NCBI RefSeq assembly: GCF_002797815.1
Contig: NZ_PGFJ01000002.1
Coordinates: forward strand, 1,240,001-1,304,000
DNA from: Mucilaginibacter auburnensis
Lineage (GTDB): Bacteria; Bacteroidota; Bacteroidia; Sphingobacteriales; Sphingobacteriaceae
DNA: 64,000 nucleotides
Reading direction: 5' to 3'
Every line of letters begins with the position of its first letter. Positions within the stretch are counted from its first letter, which is position 1. The notes below the pieces were generated by a model. It did not search any database. It was not told where the DNA came from and worked only from the letters and a program-made list of their open reading frames with translations. This document shows positions 1 to 6,949 of the stretch, piece by piece. Made by a program: the position numbers and the translations under genes.

Positions 1-1
1 C

Positions 2-1420
2 ATCGGCAGCAAAACTGTAACTATTTCGAGCGTAACGGCTACCGAAATTAAATTTACTGTACCGGCTGATCTAACGTCGGGAGATCTGGCGGTGGCTATT
101 AAAGATGTTAAAGCCGCCATTAAAGATCCGCAAGGCATGGCAATAACCGTTACGCCTAAACCTGTTACTACGCCAACCTTTACAGCAATGTCGCCCACCA
201 GCGGCAAAACCGGCGACGTGATCACACTAACAGGTACCAACTTCAGCACACTGGCCAGTGACAATAAAGTATTTTTTGCCACCAACACAGGCGGCACAGT
301 TGTATTAGGCACTATTAAAACAGTTACCGCCACACAAATTACGGTTGAGGTACCCGCAAGCGCTATCACCGGGGGAATTTTGATAGATGTTAAGGGTACC
401 AATGCCGTACCTGCTGCCGGCTTCAGCACTACTTTTACAGTTACTACTACCACCGGTTCGGGCACTAATAATGTTGCCTACATCAACAGTATTTCGGGCA
501 AGCTGAACTTCAGCAAAATTGCTACCAGCACCAATGAGATTGCCGAAATGTATTATGATAAAGTAAAAAACTATATCTACTACAGCGACTACAGCCTACT
601 TAACCAAACCAACAATAAACTATACAAGCAAGACCCTACCGGTAACAATCCGGCTGTTGTTTTTACTGCCGATGCACGTATTACCAAAGTGGTAAAAATT
701 GCAACCGACGCACAAGGCAATGTTTACACATTACAATATATTGATAGTACCCCAAGCAATTACGATGTCTACAAAATATCTGCAGATGGCAGTACTGTAA
801 CTGAAATTAAAAAGAATTTTGATATATCAGCTAATAGCTCAAGCAGGTACTTCTTTTTTGTAAATGCTGCTAATGAAATATGTATCCGTCCTGATTTTAA
901 GATTACCCAATCGGGTGAAATAATCAGCACCAAGGCAAATGCATTGTTTGGCTTGCAGCAGTTTGCAGGTGGGGCGTATTACAACAGTTCAACCGCTTAT
1001 TTGGTTCAAGATCCTAACAATACATCAATAGCTAACAAAGCAACATTTATTAAATGGAACCTCGCTGATGGCACCGTGGCCGATGCCGGTTTTACGTTGA
1101 AAGATTTATTTAATGCTGATGATGCCAACCAGTTCAGCACCAACAATAACATCTCTAAGCTTAAAATAACAGCTGACGACAGTGACAATTTATACGCGCT
1201 AATGGATCACTCCTATATAAGCGGCCAAATTACCAAAACATGGATGATACGCAAGGCCAAAGCCGGAAGCTCTGCATCAACACTGTTAGGAACCTTTGCT
1301 ATCAAGTTCCCAAGTCTTGACCTTACAGATTACCTGGGTGCAGTAATATTTGTATCAGATGCTCGCGGCAACCTGTATATCAAAGCCAATCAAAAAGATA
1401 TCATCAGGATCAGTCAATAG
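2..1420 (+). CDS. IPT/TIG-domain surface protein, 5' end outside window
   Basis: The frame is open from base 2, so the gene begins upstream of the window; the GTG at 92 is internal and not a real start. The first visible residues are the end of one IPT/TIG immunoglobulin-like domain (ending near the SGDLAVAI stretch). A second IPT/TIG domain follows at about base 167-450, with the typical PTSGKTGDVITLTGTNF opening. The remaining ~310 residues have the look of a beta-propeller (alternating strands with NVYTL, NLYALM, NLYIK-type repeats). Such proteins in Bacteroidota are exported or lipid-anchored and often sit near SusC/SusD loci, but no signal peptide is visible here. Ligand unknown. Confidence 0.8.
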   Translation: MGSKTVTISSVTATEIKFTVPADLTSGDLAVAIKDVKAAIKDPQGMAITVTPKPVTTPTFTAMSPTSGKTGDVITLTGTNFSTLASDNKVFFATNTGGTVVLGTIKTVTATQITVEVPASAITGGILIDVKGTNAVPAAGFSTTFTVTTTTGSGTNNVAYINSISGKLNFSKIATSTNEIAEMYYDKVKNYIYYSDYSLLNQTNNKLYKQDPTGNNPAVVFTADARITKVVKIATDAQGNVYTLQYIDSTPSNYDVYKISADGSTVTEIKKNFDISANSSSRYFFFVNAANEICIRPDFKITQSGEIISTKANALFGLQQFAGGAYYNSSTAYLVQDPNNTSIANKATFIKWNLADGTVADAGFTLKDLFNADDANQFSTNNNISKLKITADDSDNLYALMDHSYISGQITKTWMIRKAKAGSSASTLLGTFAIKFPSLDLTDYLGAVIFVSDARGNLYIKANQKDIIRISQ

Positions 1421-1520
1421 TAAAAATATCCCTCCAACATCTCTTATAGCCACCTCTCTCATATCTGCGGGAGGGGCTGGCGGAGGGGTTAAATAGATCG
1501 ATCACAATAAAACTAAACTC

Positions 1521-2051
1521 ATGAAAAAGCTTATTTTAAACACATTGGCTGTTGCATTACTTTTAACGACTGCCTGTAAAAAAGACAATAACAATAATGA
1601 AATTGCCACGGGCGGAGCAGCTACAGTTACCGCGAGTAACTACGGCTTTGATGGCTCTGCAAGTCTGGGTAAATTTTCGTCAACCAAGGCGGGCATAACG
1701 CAGGTTAGCATAAACGGGGTAACCACCTTTAACGTTACTGCCATACGCGATGGCGGTAACGAATCTATCACGCTCGTTCTGCTTAAAAAAGCCGCTGTTG
1801 GTAAGATACAGTTTGGTTCACAGCTGGCAAACGGCGGTATCATCATCAGTAAAGATTACACCAAGGCGGGCGATGGCGCTTTAAATTATTCAACCGATAA
1901 TAACGGTACCACCATGAGCGGTGGTGGCGAGGTCAACTTTACCAAGGTTGATGGCAATAATGTTGAGGGCACCTTTTACGCTGTGGCTTACAACAATGCT
2001 AAAAAAGAGGCTTTTGTTGAACAAGGCAGCTTTAAAGGCACCATTAAGTAA
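1521..2051 (+). CDS. Predicted lipoprotein of unknown function
   Basis: The protein has 176 residues. It starts with a lipoprotein signal (MKKLILNTLAVALLLTTAC) whose lipobox cysteine is followed by KKD and a run of four asparagines, a common linker in Bacteroidota lipoproteins. The mature part is rich in Gly, Thr, Asn and strand-forming residues and looks like one small beta-sandwich. It lies 100 bases after the IPT/TIG gene in the same direction and could be cotranscribed with it. A hairpin terminator follows. I do not recognise the family. The function is unknown; surface or periplasmic anchoring is inferred from the lipobox. Confidence 0.75.
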   Translation: MKKLILNTLAVALLLTTACKKDNNNNEIATGGAATVTASNYGFDGSASLGKFSSTKAGITQVSINGVTTFNVTAIRDGGNESITLVLLKKAAVGKIQFGSQLANGGIIISKDYTKAGDGALNYSTDNNGTTMSGGGEVNFTKVDGNNVEGTFYAVAYNNAKKEAFVEQGSFKGTIK

Positions 2052-2067
2052 TCTACTTCGACTCTAT

Positions 2068-2108
2068 AAACCATTTACCTAACTAAACAGGGTAAATGGT
2101 TTATTTTG
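2068..2108 (+). terminator. Rho-independent terminator
   Basis: A perfect 12-bp stem (AAACCATTTACC at 2068-2079 with GGTAAATGGTTT at 2091-2102) encloses an 11-base loop and runs into a T-rich tail. It ends the lipoprotein transcript. Confidence 0.7.
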
Positions 2109-2149
2109 TTTTAGATGTAACCGTTGTATGTTTTAAGTAGATTGTTATT

Positions 2150-2157
2150 TATGTTTG
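2150..2157 (+). promoter_or_regulatory. -7 element (TATGTTTG) of the histidine-kinase operon
   Basis: TATGTTTG matches the Bacteroidota -7 consensus TAnnTTTG. It covers the TTG at 2155, which argues that translation starts at the ATG at 2191 instead. No convincing -33 TTTG was found at the usual spacing. Confidence 0.5.
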
Positions 2158-2190
2158 CTTGCCGCGCCTAATATCCGGATACCTAAATTA

Positions 2191-3957
2191 ATGATACGCT
2201 TTTTCACAACCCTGTTTCTGCTGATCTGCTCCTGCTGTAGTTACGCGCAAATTGATAGCCTAAAGGTACTTTTGCAACAGCAGCCGGAAAACCTAAAGCT
2301 AAAATATGAGTTGGGAATGGCCCAGTTAAAAAAAGGACATGCTGATACCGCAGAAACATTATTTAAAAGCATCACCACCCAGGCATTAAGAAGGAGCGAT
2401 AATGAGCATTATGTGTTAGCTCAAATGCAACTGGGCAGGTTAATGGCCGACAAGGGCGAAAACGTTAAGGCGCTTAAGCTTTATCAGGATGCGCTAAACG
2501 AAGCTGAGCGCTTACACAACAAACAGCAAATTGCTCACATTTATAAGAATATTGGCGCGGTTTACATTAGCTGGAAAAAATTTACAGAGGCGCTTACCTA
2601 CTATGAGAAAGCTGAGCTACTGGCTAAAGAAGTTAATGATGAGGTTTTAGTTGCCGACTGCCAAAACAATAAAGGCACGGTTTACGAACAAATAAACAAT
2701 TACGACAAAGCCATTAGCGCTTATAAAAGCGCGTTAGCCGTTTACACCGCTAAAAACATCACTCCTAAAATATCAATGTCGCTGAGCAACCTGGCTATAG
2801 TTTATAAGTTTCAAAAAAACTATACCGAATCGCTTAACTACAATCAAAAGGCACTCGCGCTGTCATCAAAAACCGGCGATAAATGGATGATGAGCGCAAC
2901 CTATAACAACATTGGCAATTTATATGGCGAAATGGGCAATTATAAAAACGCGATCGCTTATTGCGAGAAAGCTTTACAACTGGCCCGTGAAATTGATGCC
3001 ATAGAAATTATTGAATCAACCTACGATAGCATGGCTGAGGCTGCTGCAAAAGCCGGCGACTATAAGAACGCCTATCAATATCACAGAGATTTTTCGGATG
3101 CCAACCGTAATTTCATCAATATTGAAAGCGCCAACAGGTTATCAGAGTTGAATGTAAAATACGAGACTGAGCGTAAACAGAAACTAATACAACAGCAGCA
3201 ATTTGAAATTAGCAAACGCAACTACTGGCTTTATGGCGCAATAATACTATTGATTTTAATGGCTTTGGTGGCTTACCTCATTGTGCGTAACAATAGCTAT
3301 AAACAGCAAAAACGCTTACAGGCAGAAATACATAAACAACAGGAAATAGAGAACCGTGCCTTATTTGACGGTGAGCAAAAAGAACGCATCAGGATAGCGC
3401 GCGATCTGCACGATAGCATTGGTCAGTTACTTTCGGTAGTGAAAATGAACTTATCAAACCTGAGCACACCAAACGAAAATTTAAACAACACGGTTAAACT
3501 GGTTGACCAAACCATTACCGAGGTTAGGCACATATCGCACAACCTTATACCCGAAGAACTTAACTTTGGTTTATTTGCGGCGCTTGAAGATATGGCTGAT
3601 AAAATAAGCGCCACCGGTAAGACCCAGGTACAGGTAAACATTAACGAAGATGCCCGGGCACATAGGTTTGAAAAATCAAACGAGCTATCGGTTTACCGCA
3701 TAGTGCAGGAGGCGCTGAGCAACATAGTAAAGCATGCAGGTGCCAAAGTTATTGAGCTAAATGTTGATCTTACCGGCAATGCAATGCTTATATCTGTAAA
3801 AGATGATGGCCGGGGCTTTGATACCGGGCAGATCAAAAACTCAACAGGCATTGGGTGGAAAAACATTGCCGCCCGCGTAAACCTGCTTAATGGCAACCTG
3901 CAGGTACATTCAGAAAAATTAAAAGGTACTCAAATAGAAATTAGCATCCCGGCATGA
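2191..3957 (+). CDS. TPR-containing sensor histidine kinase (HisKA_3 type)
   Basis: I start it at ATG 2191, which gives a clean signal peptide (MIRFFTTLFLLICSCCSYAQ); an upstream TTG at 2155 lies in the promoter. The mature N-terminus holds about six TPR repeats (roughly residues 25-330), which would be periplasmic. One membrane helix follows near residue 350 (YWLYGAIILLILMALVAYLIV), then a short coiled coil. The HisKA_3 dimerisation helix carries the phospho-acceptor in RIARDLHDSIGQ (His407), and a HATPase_c domain has the G-box DDGRGFD near residue 538. The gene overlaps the following regulator by ATGA, so they form a NarL-type two-component system. The stimulus is unknown. Confidence 0.92.
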   Translation: MIRFFTTLFLLICSCCSYAQIDSLKVLLQQQPENLKLKYELGMAQLKKGHADTAETLFKSITTQALRRSDNEHYVLAQMQLGRLMADKGENVKALKLYQDALNEAERLHNKQQIAHIYKNIGAVYISWKKFTEALTYYEKAELLAKEVNDEVLVADCQNNKGTVYEQINNYDKAISAYKSALAVYTAKNITPKISMSLSNLAIVYKFQKNYTESLNYNQKALALSSKTGDKWMMSATYNNIGNLYGEMGNYKNAIAYCEKALQLAREIDAIEIIESTYDSMAEAAAKAGDYKNAYQYHRDFSDANRNFINIESANRLSELNVKYETERKQKLIQQQQFEISKRNYWLYGAIILLILMALVAYLIVRNNSYKQQKRLQAEIHKQQEIENRALFDGEQKERIRIARDLHDSIGQLLSVVKMNLSNLSTPNENLNNTVKLVDQTITEVRHISHNLIPEELNFGLFAALEDMADKISATGKTQVQVNINEDARAHRFEKSNELSVYRIVQEALSNIVKHAGAKVIELNVDLTGNAMLISVKDDGRGFDTGQIKNSTGIGWKNIAARVNLLNGNLQVHSEKLKGTQIEISIPA

Positions 3958-4604
3958 CAGGCGACCCCATAAATATTTTAATAGCGGATGACCACCAAAT
4001 GGTAATTGATGGCTTAAAAAGCTTGCTTGGCAATGAGCCTGCATACCAAATTGTTGCTGAGGCTAACAACGGACAAATGGCTTATGAGTTGGTTGCTGCC
4101 GAACCGGAAAAGTTTAATTTTTTACTTACCGATATTAGCATGCCTTTACTAACCGGCACCCAATTGTGCCGCATGATAAAAGACAAGTACCCGCACATAC
4201 AGGTACTTATTTTAAGCATGTACAACAATGCCCCTGCGGTTAAAGAAGCCGTAATGGCCGAAGCCGATGGCTACATTTTAAAAAATGCGGGCCGGGCAGA
4301 ATTGTTGCAAGCCATGTACAGGATAACCGCCGGAGGCACTTATTTCTCGCAGGATATTGTGCCGCTTATTTACAACCAGTACCACAAGCAAAAAATTCAG
4401 GATGAGCAGTTAAGCCAGTTATCGGCCCGCGAGAAAGAAGTATTGGCCTTAATAGTAAAAGAATTAACCAGCGAGGAAATAGCCGAAAAATTATTCATCA
4501 GCAAAAAAACGGTTGATAATCACCGGCAGAATATTCTTGAAAAAACACAATGCAAAAGCACGGTTGGGTTGGTAAAGTTTGCTATAAAGAATGGGTTAGA
4601 ATAA
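3954..4604 (+). CDS. NarL/LuxR-family response regulator
   Basis: This 216-residue protein has an N-terminal receiver domain with the acidic pocket (IADDH) and the phosphorylated aspartate at D60 in LLTDISMP, and a C-terminal LuxR-type helix-turn-helix (LSAREKEVLALI then KKTVDNHRQNILEK). Its ATG overlaps the stop of the TPR histidine kinase, which fixes it as the partner. The pair is the usual Bacteroidota arrangement of a TPR kinase with a LuxR regulator. Its targets cannot be read from the sequence. Confidence 0.95.
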   Translation: MTGDPINILIADDHQMVIDGLKSLLGNEPAYQIVAEANNGQMAYELVAAEPEKFNFLLTDISMPLLTGTQLCRMIKDKYPHIQVLILSMYNNAPAVKEAVMAEADGYILKNAGRAELLQAMYRITAGGTYFSQDIVPLIYNQYHKQKIQDEQLSQLSAREKEVLALIVKELTSEEIAEKLFISKKTVDNHRQNILEKTQCKSTVGLVKFAIKNGLE

Positions 4605-4689
4605 AATTATCTTTTTTAAGCACCTACCATTACTTTTTAGTACTATATTTAGCTATATTTTAACAGTAAAACCAAAACTTTATCACGTC

Positions 4690-5028
4690 ATGTCTGAAAT
4701 TCAAACAGCAACAGCCCAACTTTCATTAAATGAGATGCAGCAATACGCAGCCAATTTGTTTGTTGGCGGCAAAAACAGTTACGAAGTAACGCAAGCGCTG
4801 ATGGAAAGAGGTTTACCCGAACAAGAATCTGTATTGATAGTTGAACAGTTTGAGCAACAAATTGCTGACGCTAAAAAGTCGCTTGCCAAGAAAGACATGC
4901 TGTATGGCGCATTGTGGTGTGTTGGCGGCCTGATATTGACCCTGGCAGATACAGGCTTTATTTTCTGGGGCGCTATTCTATTTGGAGGGATACAGTTTTT
5001 TAGAGGCGTATCGCGTTTAAATTCATAA
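4690..5028 (+). CDS. Small membrane protein of unknown function
   Basis: The 112-residue protein has a soluble N-terminal part of about 70 residues with helix-rich, Gln/Glu-rich sequence. Two closely spaced hydrophobic helices follow (MLYGALWCVGGLILTLAD and GFIFWGAILFGGIQFF), probably a helical hairpin anchored in the inner membrane. The family is not recognised. It stands alone, 85 bases after the response regulator, and is convergent with the hydrolase gene across a long hairpin. Confidence 0.7.
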   Translation: MSEIQTATAQLSLNEMQQYAANLFVGGKNSYEVTQALMERGLPEQESVLIVEQFEQQIADAKKSLAKKDMLYGALWCVGGLILTLADTGFIFWGAILFGGIQFFRGVSRLNS

Positions 5029-5034
5029 TACAAG

Positions 5035-5068
5035 TGCGTTATACAAGTATTGATACTTGTATAACGCA
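5035..5068. terminator. Bidirectional hairpin between convergent genes
   Basis: TGCGTTATACAAGTAT (5035-5050) and its exact complement (5053-5068) form a perfect 16-bp stem with a 2-base loop. It sits in the 43-bp gap between two converging genes and fits a bidirectional terminator, although it lacks a strong T-run. The inner ATACAAGTAT resembles the ArsR operator half-site CAAGTAT found at 6709, so protein binding is an alternative. Confidence 0.5.
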
Positions 5069-5071
5069 ATA

Positions 5072-5854
5072 TTATCGCTTCAAAAACTCGCCTATCAATA
5101 TAGCTGTAGCCCTCGGCATTGCGTTATCACCATCTGGTGATCCCATTTCTCCAAAAAACTGCCCGTGTGTACCCGGTAAAACAATTAATTGCGAATTGGC
5201 TACTAACCGGGACATAGCAAGCGTGTGCTCTGCAGTGATAACATCCTTATCGCTAACCATGAACAAAGCCAGCGCCTTTATGCTGCTAATGGCTTCGTCA
5301 GGTATGTCTTTAAAGTCTATCATGCGCTGTTTATCTTTATTGAACATATTTAGCAAACCATCCTTATTGGATGTAACTTTCAAATAAGCATCTTTTAAGG
5401 GTTGGGGCATACTTTCAAAAGTAGCTGTCTGCATAAAATCAAAAAAGCCATTCATAAAGCCATCACGCTTGTAAGCACCAGCCATCACCACAATTTTGTT
5501 TACTACTTGCGGATGCCGTATGGCAACCTGTAACGTAGTTGTTCCGCCGTTGCTAAAGCCTAAAATGTCTACCTTTTCAACTTTCAGATATTGCAGCAAA
5601 CCTGCTACATCGTCGGCATCCTGCTCAAAAGTTTCAGGTGAGTTACGGTCGGTAGTACGGCCGTGCGCCTGTAATTCAACCGCAATTACCTTATGGTTGG
5701 CAGCTAAGAGCGGCAGCAGCACACCAAAAGAAGTTTCAATAGTTGAACCGCCGCCGTGTATTAAAACCAAAGGCATTTTACCTTCGCCATGTATCTCATA
5801 ATACATACTGATGCCATTTACGGGGGCATGGCCGGAAGTTTTTAAAGTAGTCAT
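5072..5854 (-). CDS. Alpha/beta hydrolase
   Basis: The 260-residue protein has a full alpha/beta-hydrolase layout: an oxyanion loop LIHGGGST near residue 31-38, a nucleophile elbow GFSNGG with Ser101, an acid candidate at D202/D204 and the catalytic His230 in PGTHGQ. No signal peptide is visible, so it is cytoplasmic. It is the last gene of the ArsR / SRPBCC / hydrolase run, 71 bases downstream of the SRPBCC gene. The substrate is unknown; the family includes esterases and C-C hydrolases. Confidence 0.9.
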   Translation of the reverse strand: MTTLKTSGHAPVNGISMYYEIHGEGKMPLVLIHGGGSTIETSFGVLLPLLAANHKVIAVELQAHGRTTDRNSPETFEQDADDVAGLLQYLKVEKVDILGFSNGGTTTLQVAIRHPQVVNKIVVMAGAYKRDGFMNGFFDFMQTATFESMPQPLKDAYLKVTSNKDGLLNMFNKDKQRMIDFKDIPDEAISSIKALALFMVSDKDVITAEHTLAMSRLVANSQLIVLPGTHGQFFGEMGSPDGDNAMPRATAILIGEFLKR

Positions 5855-5925
5855 CTTGTTAAAGTTTTTTGCGCCGATTCCTGTATACTTTAGTTATTAA
5901 TAATAGTGCAAGCAACCCGCCCGGT

Positions 5926-6381
5926 TTATGCATGGTTGTTCATTTTGTTGGCTAAATAAGCGCTTAACTTTTCAATGTTTTGTTTCAATCCTTCGGCAGC
6001 ATTATGCGCTTTAATTACCGCTTGTAATATCTCGGTCGTATCAAACACCATGTGCCAGGTAAGATGTGTTTGGTCGCCATCAGCTTCAAAGTCAATAGTA
6101 GCTACAAAATGCGGATGAAAGTGCTCGTAGCAGATCCGCTTAAACTCAATTACCTCTTTAAAAAAATGCTTACCGGGATAGTTAGTACCGTCTGGCCCGT
6201 GCATGGTTAATACCCACTCACCACCTGCAACCATATCCATTTTAGTTATGGTGTTGGTAAAGCCGGTTGGGCCCCACCATTTGGCAATATGCTCAGGGTT
6301 GCTCCAAACTTCCCAAACCAGTTCAATAGGCGCGTTGAGGGTGCGGGTTATCAATAACTCGCGCGTATCATTATTTTCCAT
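5926..6381 (-). CDS. SRPBCC (AHSA1-like) ligand-binding protein
   Basis: This is a 151-residue START/Bet v 1-fold protein of the AHSA1 (Aha1 C-terminal-like) group. The hallmark opening is RTLNAPIELVWEVWSNPEHI followed by KWWGPTGF, and the C-terminal helix closes the pocket. Its ATG overlaps the end of the ArsR gene by 11 bases, so translation is coupled. ArsR plus SRPBCC pairs are widespread; the SRPBCC partner probably binds a small hydrophobic ligand. The ligand and any link to the downstream hydrolase are inference. Confidence 0.9.
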   Translation of the reverse strand: MENNDTRELLITRTLNAPIELVWEVWSNPEHIAKWWGPTGFTNTITKMDMVAGGEWVLTMHGPDGTNYPGKHFFKEVIEFKRICYEHFHPHFVATIDFEADGDQTHLTWHMVFDTTEILQAVIKAHNAAEGLKQNIEKLSAYLANKMNNHA

Positions 6382-6706
6382 GCTGTCTTTCTTGTTTAAG
6401 TTTTTCTAAGTAGTTTTCAAGATTATCTAATTTCTTTTCAAAGAGTTTGCGGTATTGCGCCAGCCACTTATCTACCTCACGTAATTGGTCTAACTGCACC
6501 TCACAATAGCGCTCCCTACCCTGCTTTTTAATTTTAAGCAGTTCGCATTCCACCAAAATTTTAATATGTAATGATATTGCCTGCCTGCTTACGTCAAAGC
6601 TATCGGCAATAGCATTAACGTTTAACGGCTGCTCTGCTACCATGCTGATAATTTGCCGGCGTGTAGGATCGGCAATAGCCTGAAATACGTCTCTCCTTTG
6701 GATCAT
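6371..6706 (-). CDS. ArsR-family repressor, autoregulated
   Basis: I start it at the ATG at 6706 (MIQRRDVFQAIADPTRRQI), because a longer reading would run through the operator. The 111-residue protein is an ArsR winged helix of the type that begins with the ADPTRRQI helix; the recognition helix is near residues 33-55 (SRQAISLHIKIL). It lacks the metal-binding ELCVC motif, so it is probably not a metal sensor. It is the first gene of the operon with the SRPBCC protein and hydrolase, and two CAAGTAT/ACTTG palindromes lie directly in front of it. Confidence 0.92.
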   Translation of the reverse strand: MIQRRDVFQAIADPTRRQIISMVAEQPLNVNAIADSFDVSRQAISLHIKILVECELLKIKKQGRERYCEVQLDQLREVDKWLAQYRKLFEKKLDNLENYLEKLKQERQHGK

Positions 6707-6708
6707 TA

Positions 6709-6756
6709 TGCAAGTATATACTTGCAAATATATAAGCAAGTATTTGCTTGCGCAAA
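6709..6756 (-). promoter_or_regulatory. ArsR operon promoter with two palindromic operators
   Basis: On the minus strand TTTG (6756-6753), a 20-base spacer and TATATTTG (6732-6725) form a near-perfect Bacteroidota promoter. A perfect 18-bp palindrome TGCAAGTATATACTTGCA (6709-6726) covers the transcription start and ends 2 bases before the ATG. A second palindrome GCAAGTATTTGCTTGC (6736-6751) fills the spacer. The placement predicts direct autorepression by the ArsR protein. Confidence 0.75.
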
Positions 6757-6764
6757 TTATTTTT

Positions 6765-6880
6765 AAAATCGGTTCACCCGTTTCATTTTCGTTTCACTAA
6801 AAACCAGTAAAGCATTGTATAATAAGTATTTGCGAAAAATATCGTTTCACATCGTCTCATCTATTCAAATGAGACGGTAC
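6765..6880. repeat. CGTYTCA-box dispersed repeat, copy A
   Basis: This non-coding stretch contains boxes GTTTCA, GTTTCAC, GTTTCACATCGTCTCAT and a closing inverted ATGAGACGGTAC. It aligns end to end with the reverse complement of 56057-56174. Shared blocks include TCATTTTCGTTTCACT and AAAAATATCGT followed by YTCACATCGTYTCAT. The nature of the element is unknown. Confidence 0.7.
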
Positions 6881-6900
6881 GCATTATAAGCACACTAAAC

Positions 6901-6924
6901 AAAAAAAGCGCCCGTAAAGGGCGC
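6901..6924 (-). terminator. Rho-independent terminator of the flotillin gene
   Basis: On the minus strand the 6-bp GC stem GCGCCC/GGGCGC (6924-6908) with loop TTTAC is followed by seven T (6907-6901). Confidence 0.8.
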
Positions 6925-6949
6925 CCATGTGATGGCTTAGGTTAGAGCC

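Noticed and set aside
92..100. GTG at 92 as start of the IPT/TIG gene
   Set aside because: The frame is open from base 2 and encodes the end of an upstream IPT/TIG domain, so the gene is truncated by the window edge.
1440..1490. GGGAGGGGCTGGCGGAGGGG stretch and the similar one at 52010-52040
   Set aside because: Both are short G-rich intergenic pieces that could be degenerate repeats, but they share too little to define a family here.
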